Positions 23,931 through 33,412 of a stretch of DNA of 64,000 nt are shown here, one piece after another. Source of the stretch: Monarcha castaneiventris obscurior (Eukaryota > Chordata > Aves > Passeriformes > Monarchidae); NCBI GenBank assembly GCA_026261815.1, contig JAMPIT010000550.1, positions 1,116,001 to 1,180,000 on the forward strand, in the 5' to 3' direction. Under the pieces are notes generated by a model that was given only the letters and a program-made list of their open reading frames with translations, ran no database searches and was not told the origin of the DNA. The position numbers were made by a program, and so were the translations under genes. Positions within the stretch are counted from its first letter, which is position 1. Each line of letters begins with the position of its first letter.

Positions 23931-24881
23931 AGAAACATTTCTCTAATTTACCCAGAGGAAACGTTCCTTGCCACTCTGAATAAAAGCACAGCCGAGAAAG
24001 AATGTGAAATAATTCTGTATTAAAAGGGGGCATTAAAGAGGTCAGTAAACCCTTATGCCTCCAAGAAAATCATTTAAACACCAGTTTTCTGGGCTGACCC
24101 AGGCTGCAGCGGGGGATGTGAGCGAGGAGCCCTTCCTTGGTATGGCCTTGCTGTGTGGGGCCAAGGGGAGACCCAGAGAGCAGCCCCGGCTTCGCTGCCC
24201 TGGCCCTCTCCAGAATATTTTGGTGCTCCTGTCACTGTCCCTCTGTGTCACTCGAGATGAGTTCAGGCTCCTGGGCAAATCGCAGTCTCTTGGTTTTTTC
24301 CTACTTGCATCGAAACTGGCCATGCAAAAAATGTTCCGAGCTGCAGGGCGGGCAGGAAAGCTTTTTGGAAGGGTTCCAGATGTAATTATTGTGCTTTTTA
24401 ATAACTTAAACCTGTCCTCAGATTTGGTTTAGGAAAAATCGCTGGGATCTGTTGGTTTCCTTCAGGCAAACTTGCTCTGCTCCCCTGTTTATCCAGGAGA
24501 GCAGCAAGCAGCGACGATTCTCCCCGAGCATGACGAGGACCCCATCTGGAGCAGCTTTGGGGCTGGGGGCTGGGGGCTGAGCTCTTCCCTGCTCCCTTGG
24601 GAGCCCTGGCCTTTCCCACCCTCGAGGCTGCAGGAGTGTGCTGGGAGGGATGGTGGAGGGCTGGGGGGCACAACTGATGGCTGGAGAAATCCCCCCCTCC
24701 CACCAAGCACTGTCTGCTGAGGTCGTTGCCGTTCCCTGTTTGTTGTGAGCTGGAGGTGGCCTGTGGATCACACTTTGTGCAAAAGTGAATTCCTTTCTTT
24801 TTTACTTTTATTTTTCCAAATAGGAAACAAGTTGCTTTTGTGAAGAACACACTGTCTGATGAACATGTTGAAATTATTCTT

Positions 24882-24911
24882 GGGGGGAGGGGGGGGAGAA
24901 AAAAAAAAAAA
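24882..24911 (+). repeat. Homopurine tract (G6 A G8 A G A13)
   Basis: Thirty uninterrupted purines on the + strand begin with two long G runs and end with thirteen A. The tract lies in the inferred PCDH19 3'UTR. The G part could form a G-quadruplex in RNA if two of its runs are split, and the whole tract could form a triplex in DNA. Confidence 0.9.
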
Positions 24912-25018
24912 CCTAATTATGAGTGGAAACACATTTGTCTGTCATTGGGGAAAATTGATGGTCTTGTTGCTACAGCTGCTTTTGCAGCTATGGGTAATCT
25001 CTGATCCAACCTGTGAGC

Positions 25019-25240
25019 TGCGGTACCCGCCGGGGAGAAGCCCGGCCACCCCCGCTGCCAGCCCTGCTGAGCCTGAGACGGAGCCCTCGCCGGCGTCAGC
25101 TGATGTTCAGCTGATCTAAGCTGGGGTGGGGTCTCCAGACAGCGCTCCCAGAGCGGCTCTCGGCAGCAGCCGCCCCCGGCAGCCCGGCGGTGGCAGGGGC
25201 TGGGCGGCCGCGGGACTGAGCGCGGTACGTCTCGTCATGG
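25019..25240. other. CpG-dense patch in the distal 3'UTR region
   Basis: CG dinucleotides are frequent, for example GTACCCGCCGGGG and GGCGGCCGCGGG, in otherwise AT-rich surroundings. The patch contains a NotI-type GCGGCCGC. It ends about 25 bases before the AATAAA at 25266. Confidence 0.5.
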
Positions 25241-25265
25241 TGTCTCCGTTGCCGAGTATATGAAG

Positions 25266-25271
25266 AATAAA
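25266..25271 (+). terminator. Candidate poly(A) signal AATAAA with GT-rich downstream sequence
   Basis: AATAAA is followed within 40 bases by a TG-rich stretch (TTGTTGTATATGCTGATATG), the usual arrangement for cleavage and polyadenylation. It lies about 3.9 kb after the PCDH19 stop codon. Confidence 0.4.
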
Positions 25272-25551
25272 TTGTTGTATATGCTGATATGTATGTTATG
25301 TACATTTTCACAGTGATTGAATCATTGTAAACAGCAAAATGGAAAAAGGAAAAAAAAAAAGAATCACCATTCTGTCTATTTTATGAAGATGATAAAGCAG
25401 CTTTATTAAATTATTATGATTCTGTTTCCAAATGGTGTACCTGCCACATTGGGATTTTTTCATCTGATGAGAACTTTGTTTTCCACCTAAATGTGATTTT
25501 CTTTTCTCTGCTTTGAGCATCTAATGCATTTTAGTATTAAAGCAATTATTG

Positions 25552-25557
25552 AATAAA
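25552..25557 (+). terminator. Likely distal PCDH19 poly(A) signal
   Basis: AATAAA closes a long AT-rich block and is followed by a GT-rich stretch (GTAAGTGTTTGG, then GTGGGTTTGCTTTG). Base composition changes sharply to GC-rich, repeat-like DNA right after it, which supports this as the end of the transcript. Confidence 0.55.
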
Positions 25558-25575
25558 ATGGAAAGTAAGTGTTTG

Positions 25576-26399
25576 GTTAAATACGCCTCAGTGGGTTTGC
25601 TTTGATGGGCTCCAGGTGCTGGTCCTGCAGAAGCCAGCAGACTGCTGGGTGCCACCCCACCCCTGTCCCTGTCCCAGGGCTGATCAGCCCAAGAAGCTGC
25701 AAACCTCAGGCAGAACTTTGTGGTCCTGAGGAAGGGTCATCCCCATCCCCACGGGTGATCAGCTGGGACAGGCAGGCTCTGAGCTCCCGTGAAACTGGGC
25801 ACGGTGCTGGTCCTTGGCACTGCCACCTTCACCTTCAAGGGAAACACGGCTGTGAGAGGGATGAGCACGGGCAGGAAACACCTCCCTACACGCACTTCTG
25901 CACTGGGGCATGGCAGAGACTTATTTTCTGTAGTTTCTCAGGAGGGTGCTTTGGAGGAGATGCTGAGGAGCATCCACTGCCTCTGAGTTAACAGTGGTTC
26001 ATGGACCACATTTACACCCGGAGCATCTGAGCACTTTGTGGCTACAAGGCCAAATGCCCCCCACAAGGTCTCTGGCTCAGGGGGACACCGAGGTGGAGCT
26101 GGAACGAGAGCAGCGACCCGGGAAGCCCTTTCCGTGGGGTGGGAAGGTGCTTGAGCCGCACACCGAGTGTCGTCCTGCATGACAGGGACACGGAGGAGCA
26201 GAGGCCAGCTGCATTTAACCACACCTGGGTGAGCCCCCGCCACCTGAAACCAGCAGGGTCTGGCCGGGGTCAGCTTTGTCACGGGTGTGTTGGCACGGAG
26301 AGCACAGGTAATGGTTGGCAGCCAGCTGCAGCCTGTTTGCGCTGCCATTAGTGAGTCATTTGGCAGGTGGGTAACAGGAGAGCGATCCGGGCTGTGGGA
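25576..26399. other. Intergenic stretch downstream of PCDH19
   Basis: Moderately GC-rich DNA without recognised repeats or coding similarity. The minus-strand frame of 233 codons at 25938-26639 has no domain resemblance. Confidence 0.5.
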
Positions 26400-27330
26400 G
26401 GGAGGCTGCTGCTTGTTCGGGGGTGGTTTGCAGCCGGTCCGGGGAGCAGCGGTGCCGCAGCAGAGCAGTGCCCGTGCCCGAGGAGGCGCTGGGCTGTGCG
26501 GCACTGCCGGGCTGTGACCCTGCCTGCACCGAGGGCCCGGGGCCAGGGCTGTGCCAGCACCGGGGACTCCTCTGCCAGGTAGGAACTGGCCCTGTCTGGG
26601 GAGGAGCTGCCCCGGTGCGCTGCCCTGGAGCAGCGGCACAGGCGGTGGGTGGAGGAGGGCAGCATCTGGGGGGCTCTCCAGGCTGAGTGGGGCTCACTGG
26701 GGGCAATGCAGAGCCCCAGCCCAGGGCTGGGCATGGGCTGACTGCTGGCTGAGAGGTGGAATGGGGCTGAAACCCCCCGGAGGGAAGGTTCCTCTCGTGG
26801 CATCCCCGAGCAGCGCAGTCCAGAGCCTGCCGGAGCCCTGCGGGCGCTGGGCTCGCTCCCGATTTCATCACCTCCCTCCGCTCCAACACCAATCGCCTGC
26901 CCTGGCTGGGAATTGGCGATGCCAGGCTGGAGATGAGTCCCTGCAGTGCTCCCCGGCCGGGTCTCGCCGTCCCCTGTCCCCCCGGCGCCCCAAAGAGCCG
27001 CAGCGTCTCCTGTGCGGGGCAGCGGCGTTGGCTCCGCATCCCGGGCAGCGCCGGGTGGGCGGCCCGAGGGAGGGATCGAGCGTCTGCCGCGGATAAAACC
27101 GGCATCGCTTCTGTCTGGAATCGCCGCTGGGTCTCAGTGCTTGGCGGCTGCTGGGTGCCGAGGGAAGGATCCTGGCGGGCAGCGATCGCCAGGGCAGTCC
27201 CTGGGACGGGGGGCTTTGGCCAGGCGGTCTGTGCCCGGCACTGCCGGGCTGTGGGCGCTGCTCTGTGCCCCTGATGCCAACAGGCGTGGAGAGCTGGGTG
27301 CTGCAGGTGGCTGCACTCCCCGGGGACCTG
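26400..27330. promoter_or_regulatory. CpG island-like segment, densest at 26940-27300
   Basis: I count about 35 CG dinucleotides between 26941 and 27300, close to what base composition would predict, so CpG depletion is largely absent. The segment begins about 0.8 kb past the inferred PCDH19 end. GCGGATAAAACC at about 27090 is a weak TATA-like motif on the + strand. It could be a promoter of an unannotated transcript, an orphan CpG island serving as an enhancer, or simply GC-rich DNA. No coding exon with known homology was seen in it. Confidence 0.45.
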
Positions 27331-30089
27331 CGGGAATCCATCCCCGGCCCCCTGAGCTCCCCACCCTCCCTGGGAGGGAATTCCTCGGGTTGGACAGGGG
27401 GCTGGCTGTCCCTCTCCCGTGGGTCGGAGTTCCTAGGGGTGCTGTCCTGCGCCCCGAGGTACAGAGCCCCCACCCTGCTGTGCAGAGCTGGCTGCAGTGA
27501 GGGGCTCAGCCGTGAAGACCAGCCCAGTGAAGCCAGTGAGAGAAAAAATTAGCAAAGAAAGCAGGCAGCCCTCACCGGACGAGGTTCAGAGCTGGTTCAG
27601 AGACACGAATCTTATTTCTGTTTCTTCTGGACATTATTCTATATTACATTTGATGTTAAACTGGAATATCTAAATAGATCCAAATTGGATTAAGAAGCAA
27701 TGACTTATTGTACATGCTGACTGTTAAGCCCACAAAGACAAGAACAAATAAATTGGAGGAATCAAAGGCGTGAAACCACAGAGCAAAAAATATATCTCTG
27801 TTTGAAGCAGGGCCCTGCTCAGGGAGTTTTGTGGGCCCAGAGGGGTGAGTGGTGGTCCCTGTCCTGCCTTTCTGTTGTCTGGATCCAGGTTCTGCTCCCG
27901 TGTCTGGCGCTGGACAAGCTGCCTGCTTGCCTTGGGCAGGAACCAGCGTCCAACTTCCCCAGCAGCCCCAGCGGGCTTCCACTTGTTTAACTTGCAGCTG
28001 CTTTTTGTTTTGTGTTGTTGTCCTTTCCTTCTGAACGTGATGTAAGCGAGCGTCCCCAAAGAGCCGTGGCAGAACAAACACAGGCAGGTGTACAATTATA
28101 GAGCTCACCTCTGCTGCTGCACACAGCCCTGCTCAGCTCCTCCTCCCCAGCCCTCACCGGTGGAATGGGCTCTGCAGGAGGGGTGGCTCTTTGGGGACAA
28201 ACTCTGGGTTTTAGGGTAGACATCACACCACTGGCAGGGGTGTCTGGGCAGCTTCTGTGGGGACATGGCTGCAATCTGCTGTGCTGCAGAGTGATCAGTC
28301 ACTGCAGCCCAGCTTGGAAAATAAAACAACCCAAGAAAGCAGCACTGTGGAGCTGCTGTGGAAAACCCTGCCCTGGCAGTTTCCATTAATACAGATAAAA
28401 AATTGAGACACAGGGCAAACAATATTAACCCCATCACTGATCAAGCTTAAAAGCTTTTCCCAAGAAAAATTGTCTCTGGATGGCAGTTAAATAATGGGCA
28501 AGGGGGTGGCTGCCTGCAGAAGCCTCTGCCATGGTGATGGCAGGTTCTCCTGGCCAGGGCAAGGGAAGGTGGCTGGGATGGCAGCAGAGGGTCAAACACC
28601 AGGCTGGTTCCTTGCAAAGCTCCAGGACACAAGAAGCTCCAAGTTGGTCCTGTGCTTCAGGGGGAAACGGCACAGAAGCAGATCATCAGCCTTGGCAGAG
28701 GCCAATCTATGCTGCCTGAGGGTGATGGATTGTCTTCCAAGGCGAAAATAAAAAGGAATTATGATAATAAAACCTCCAAGAGAGAAGCTTAGCGTAAGAG
28801 TTTCCAGCTTCCCAGATGGGAGGAATGGAGGTTGAGTGGTGGGAGCCCAGGTCCCCCAAAGGTGGAGGTAACTGGAGCAGGGACTCCCTGTGCCCTTAGG
28901 GCTGCCCATCACCTGTGCCAGCCTTGGAGGGTGTGAGACCCCAGCATGTCAGATCTGCTCGGCTGCTGTGGTGCTGATGCAGCTTCATGGGGCAGGGACC
29001 ACCTTGGATATGAGGGGGGGATCTGGGTAGGAGGCTCCAAGGATAGGGACTGCAGCAGCTTCATCCTGGCACTGCTGTCAGAAACCCTCTGCTGCTCCAC
29101 TCCCTCAGCGCCCCTGTGGAGAGCAGGCACAGACAGGGTTGTTTTGACTGAAAAAGGGAAAATGAGCAAACAACCTTCTCCAGGTTCCTTTCTTTTTTTG
29201 TTGTTTTCTTTCCTAACTCTCCTGATAAGGAAAGAACCTTTTTTTACACTCCCCTCTCTTCATCTGCTGCACACCAGCTCAAAGGCTGTTCTTTATGTAT
29301 TTGATTCTCTGTAAAATTGATCTTATTCTCTTTGGAGGAGTTAGGTTTAAATCACAGGATGAAATTCTGGCCACAGTGAATCAATAACAAATCTCCTATC
29401 AACCTCTGCCTGGGGTAGAGACTTTTGCCATGGAGCTGAGGTTCCCTGCTTCCCAGTGGGAAATGTCATCTCTTGATGGAGGACATTCTTTCCTTGCTCA
29501 GCAAGCGGGTCCCAAGGTCTCCATTAGAGCACATTGGTTCTTCTGCTCCAGCCCTGCCTGCCTGTGCTTGGGACTGAGAAAAGAGATAAAGTCCCCAGCT
29601 CTAAATTCCAATGGAAAGCCTCCAGCACACGGCCATTTGCCTCTTCAGCCCTCCTCTGGCTCACTCCCCACCTCTGCCAGGAAGGTGCTCATGGGTGTGA
29701 AGGCACAGCACAGCAGTGGCTGGCCGGGCTGGGTGAGGCAGGAGCGCTGCTCAGCCAGCAGTGAGCTCTGTTTGTGCCATCCCTCCCCCATCGTTTGCCC
29801 CAGTCTCCAAAGCCTAGCATGGCTCTGCATGCTGCAGTGCCTCCTCGCTGCCTCGTGGCATAGGGAAGCAGTCCAGCATTGACACTCAGAGCCTTTCTGA
29901 GAGGGTCTCCCAGGAGGAAAAACAAATTTACTCTTTTAGGGTTTTTTTAGCTGTTTAATTATTTCTTCTTGTTGCCATAGTAAATTCATCCCACCTCCCG
30001 GAAGGTGATGGGGGCTGGCTGGACAGCCATGAGCAGGATGCAGCCCCTCTCACGGGAAGGCTCATCCCGGGTCCGGCAGCCGCAGTGCT
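27331..30089. other. Intergenic stretch without a gene
   Basis: Mixed AT-rich and GC-rich sequence with no recognised interspersed repeat. Open frames up to 150 codons show no known family. GTTGCCATAGTAAA at 29971-29984 is a second partial RFX X-box-like site, weaker than the one at 4578. Confidence 0.5.
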
Positions 30090-30366
30090 GCTGTGCTGGG
30101 TGGTGGCAGGGTCCCACCTCTGCAGAGATGTCCCAGGGCTGCTGTGCTGGGTGGTGGCAGGGTCCCACCTCTGCAGAGATGTCCCAGGGCTGTGCTGGGT
30201 GGTGGCAGGGTCCCAGCTCTGCAGAGATGTCCCCTCGGCAGTCCCAGGGCTGTGCTGGATGGTGGCAGGGTCCCAGCTCAGCAGAGATGTCCCCTCGGCA
30301 GTCCCAGGGCTGTGCTGGGTGGTGGCAGGGTCCCAGCTCAGCAGAGATGTCCCCGCGGCAGCCCCG
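30090..30366. repeat. Minisatellite, five units of about 48-60 bp
   Basis: CTGTGCTGG followed by GGTGGCAGGGTCCCA recurs five times, with successive spacings of about 51, 48, 60 and 60 bp. The longer units contain an extra 12-bp CCTCGGCAGTCC-like insert. All the unit lengths are multiples of three, so open frames with repeated peptides appear on both strands. These are by-products of the repeat. Confidence 0.93.
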
Positions 30367-30539
30367 TCTCCCCTCCCCACTGCCGGCGGAGGGAAGATCC
30401 CCCGAGGCAGATAGTACAGCAAAGCTGTGTCTTTATCGGAGGATACTGGTAGTGTTCAGCTGCTTTTGAAGTCTCCAAAGAGAGCTGGGATATTTCTTGA
30501 TCTGCTCTTAAATAAGTCATTGCCGCTGCTGTTAGCTCG
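30367..30539. other. Short intergenic spacer
   Basis: Single-copy-looking sequence between the minisatellite and the next CpG-dense segment. No feature was recognised. Confidence 0.5.
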
Positions 30540-30970
30540 CATTAAGCGCAGAGATGCCGGGCTGGGCGCGCCGGGACGGGAGCCTGCCTGCACGGGGCAC
30601 GCAGCCGTGGGCCACAGCCTCGCAACAGACTTGGGGGGATTAAATATTTGATGTGCGAAGTTTATTTTAGCCCGAGCCGGGCTGGAATCGCTGTGCCTCC
30701 AGAACGCAGTCAGTCGGAGGAGCAGCCTCGCACGGTTCAGCCTCGGTTTTGCACCTCCGGTTCCCATTTCCACCTCAGCCCCGGTCCCTGCGCATCCCTG
30801 GCCACGGGGGCTGTGCCGAGCCCTGCCCGCTGCCCGCAGAGCTGCTCCCTGGCAGCAGCCTGGCCTCCCTACACGTGCCCGCGTGTGCCGGGGCATCGCA
30901 CCCCTTCCGAGAGCCCTGGCTGAGGCTGGAGCTGCTTTTGCTCGAACACGCAGCGGCTGACACCCGGATA
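30540..30970. promoter_or_regulatory. CpG island-like segment
   Basis: About 35 CG dinucleotides lie between 30541 and 30960, including GGGCGCGCCGGGACGGG near 30565. The AT-rich part at about 30640-30670 (TTAAATATTTGATG) interrupts it. No TATA-bearing promoter or coding exon was identified. It could be an orphan CpG island or a regulatory element in the intergenic region. Confidence 0.4.
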
Positions 30971-31649
30971 CCCTTCTGCTCCCTGGTCCTTTGCTTGTGC
31001 TGAGCTGTGGAAGGAGGAGGGCTTGCAGGGGGCTGAAGCAGTGCCTGGTGTCCAGGAGGTGTTCAGTGTTAACAGAAACGTTGACAGGTCAGACTGTGTT
31101 TTTTAAATGCTACTTTTTCACTTTTGCTCGTTCCCCTTGGACTCTCTTCCCACCAGCAGCACCTTGAGCATTTATCTCATTCGAGTCCTCTAAGCAAATC
31201 TTATCTCTATGTTTATTGCATCTTTGGGAATAGTAATTTTCAAGTCAGCTTTCACATTACTCCATATTTGTTACTAGTCCTCTGTCGAGGGAAAACCTGG
31301 CTCTTTATTAGTTCTCTGCCTGATACAAAACATTTAATTTGAACAGAAACCACCAGGAGAGAGATACATATTGCTTTTCATAACCAAAGTGTCAACATCT
31401 TGACCAGGCTGTAGCTGAAGCAATCTTTACCATATGGTGGATTTTTATACTTTAACGTCACATCTGCATCCCCGCTGCCTCTCCTTTCATTCCAGAGATG
31501 CTGTGCTGGTGATAAAAGGCGCTGTCTCCGTGTCCTTCCACAACACAATCACAAAAGGACCCCTCAGCAGATAAGGAACTAAACCAGAGATACAATAGCT
31601 GTGGCTTCCCACTGGCTTTCTGCTCAATAGCTTTCTGCTATGCAGTTAA

Positions 31650-31682
<33 letters not shown>

Positions 31683-33107
31683 AGAGAGAAAAAAAAAGGA
31701 AAAGAAGAAAAAGAATAGCAATGAAGGAGCATGTGTTGGGAAAATAAGCCCCAGTAAATCCCAGGGAGGGCACGGCTGCAGAACATGCTGGGAATAGTGA
31801 CTAGAACTGGGCTGAAACAAGATGAAACAGTTTTTTCTTTCCCAGATTCCTGGTAAATGGGATGCTCCCTACAGCTTCACTGAAGCTCAGGGGCCTTCGG
31901 AGTATTCAGACTTGGTTTTCAGGAAAATGGGGCTGTGCTGGTGTTGAGTTTCATTGCAACGTAATGCAAAAATCTGTATTAACCTCTGCTGGATCCTGAT
32001 AGAAACAGGATGTACAAAGTTCCTTGCTTGAAAGCCTGTTCAGAGCCCCGTGCAGTGGGGAAGGCCCTGTCTGTGGCTGTCACTGGGCAGCAGGCAAAGG
32101 CTGTGCACAGCCCTGTGCTGAGCGGGGTCAGGGCCGTGCCCACGGCGCCCAGAGAGCTCCGAGCGTCGCCTCCGATTTCAGCCCGCTCGGGCACCGCCTC
32201 CTCAGCTCCCCACCGGGCACTGCCCCTGGTGCTCCCACCCCTCCTGAAGGATGCCAGCAGCTTTGTTCCTTGGAGACTGCTGCGAGCATCAGTCCCCTTC
32301 CTGGCAACTGGATTTCTTGGCATGTTGTCTAAATTGGCTACAGATGCCCAGTTTTATTGTACTGAGGATGCACAGGCTCTGTCACCAGCTCTTCCCTTCT
32401 CTCCCCTGGGCTGCTCCACAGCTCCGACCTGTGAGCCACCACACCGTGCTTCCACAGTGGATATTTTCACTCTGGCATTTTCTCAGGCTCTTGTCTGTCC
32501 TCTTTCCTACCCCGTGAGCCTCGTGTTTTGCCCACCCGTCTTCCCACGCCACCTCCCACATCCCCACTTTGCAGAGCCTGTGGGCTTTGCTTGGGTGCAA
32601 GGAATATCAGGGCTGGGCTCCGAGCTTGGCACGTGCCCCAAACGCTTGCCTCAGCATTTTGCATGCCGCAGAGGATTTTATTGTATTGCTTTAATGGGAA
32701 GTCATGCAGCTCTGAACCCCAAATACACAGCTCTGTAAGAGTAGTGGCTGGAGGAATCTGCAGATAATTCAGTCCTGCCTCCCTTAAGTGAAATAGGATG
32801 TTAATACAATACAGTGGAGAATCGCTAATACAACCCTATTTTTATACTAGCACTTTCATGTCATATTAGAAGAAGATTCGACTTTTAGATCTTTTTTAGC
32901 AATTTAGCACAGTGAGGATTTCATTATACTGACAGAACTATTGACAAAAAGAAACACATTAGAATTGGGAGGATAATGGTCCTGGGGAAGAGGAAGTTTT
33001 GCAAGGCTTTTCATTTAAAACTGGACTGGGCAAAGTAACAGGCACTGTGCTGAGGGGAATAATCCTGCATTAGCAAAGGGGTGGACTGGCTGACCTTTTA
33101 AGTCTTG
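30971..33107. other. Intergenic stretch with AT-rich candidate conserved blocks
   Basis: AT-rich non-repetitive blocks occur at about 31080-31480 and 32750-33010. The part around 32010-32740 is GC-richer and contains a 242-codon + frame without any recognisable domain, which is not called. AAAGGGGTGGACTGGCTGACC at about 33070 faintly resembles a sense-strand CR1 end. Confidence 0.45.
31651..31713. repeat. A30 homopolymer followed by a purine-rich tract
   Basis: Thirty consecutive A (31651-31680) are followed by GAAGAGAGAAAAAAAAAGG and further A/G-only sequence. This is the longest homopolymer in the window. The sequence before it shows no coding similarity that would mark it as the tail of a processed pseudogene. 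Confidence 0.92.
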
Positions 33108-33270
33108 TCACAGACTAATAGAAGTTGGAGATGGAAGAGACTTTTAGGTCACATCAAACGCTTCTTCCAACCCAGCGCAAGATTATTTCTTGATATATTT
33201 GATGGTGTTTTTTTCCACTTCTAAAAGTTCCAAGTCACGAAGCTTTGTCTCCTAAGGAGCCTTTTTCACA
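33108..33270 (-). mobile_element. Old CR1-clade LINE fragment, 3' end
   Basis: The + strand begins TCACAGACTAATAGAAGTTGG and continues GATGGAAGAGACTTTTAGGT, a degraded version of the CR1 3' end in reverse complement. Further on, TTCTAAAAGTTCCAAGTCAC fits the older CR1 subfamilies with an aaaagttccaag segment. It is strongly diverged. Confidence 0.6.
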
Positions 33271-33276
33271 CTGTTT

Positions 33277-33412
33277 TACCCAGTAAGCGTGCGCTTAACT
33301 TTGCGCACTATCATTAATTCCCCTGAATTAAAGTTGTTAAATCCTGCCGAGACTTAAATTGGATTACTCACAGCCTGCAAAGTTAAGCACCTGCATAAGA
33401 CTTTGCAAGAGG
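33277..33412. repeat. Ancient palindromic interspersed repeat, copy A
   Basis: GCGCTTAACTTTGC (33291-33304) pairs with GCAAAGTTAAGCAC (33377-33390) at 13 of 14 positions around a 72-base spacer. The right arm is followed by CTGCATAAGACTTTGCA, a pattern I associate with old palindromic repeats in amniote noncoding DNA. I cannot give a family name. Confidence 0.55.

Larger units (their letters stand above)
21340..25575 (+). other. PCDH19: PCDH19 3' untranslated region (distal end inferred)
   Basis: This runs from the stop codon to just past the distal AATAAA at 25552-25557. It is mostly AT-rich and non-repetitive, with long A/T-rich blocks around 21630-22020, 22400-23100 and 25240-25560 that look like an extended vertebrate 3'UTR. 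It also holds an ATT-type microsatellite, a poly(A) tract at about 23908-23930, a homopurine tract at 24882-24911 and a CpG-dense patch at about 25019-25240. PCDH19 mRNAs in mammals are known to have a 3'UTR of several kilobases, which agrees with the distal end. No splice signal or second coding frame was recognised. Without transcript data the end could instead lie at one of the proximal signals. Confidence 0.6.

Noticed and set aside
26356..27105. A 249-codon minus-strand frame in GC-rich DNA
   Set aside because: No recognisable domain, low-complexity Pro/Ser/Ala/Arg composition, and a position in a CpG-dense segment where stop codons are rare. Several frames on both strands are equally open.
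29955..30469. Open frames on both strands across 30090-30366 with repeated peptides
   Set aside because: The minisatellite unit lengths are multiples of three, so open frames persist by construction. No domain or start context supports translation.
31600..31713. A processed pseudogene ending in the A30 tract
   Set aside because: No coding similarity was seen in the sequence before the tract and no target-site duplication was found by eye.
32010..32738. A 242-codon + frame
   Set aside because: No family resemblance, no splice or promoter context, and composition typical of a random open frame in moderately GC-rich DNA.
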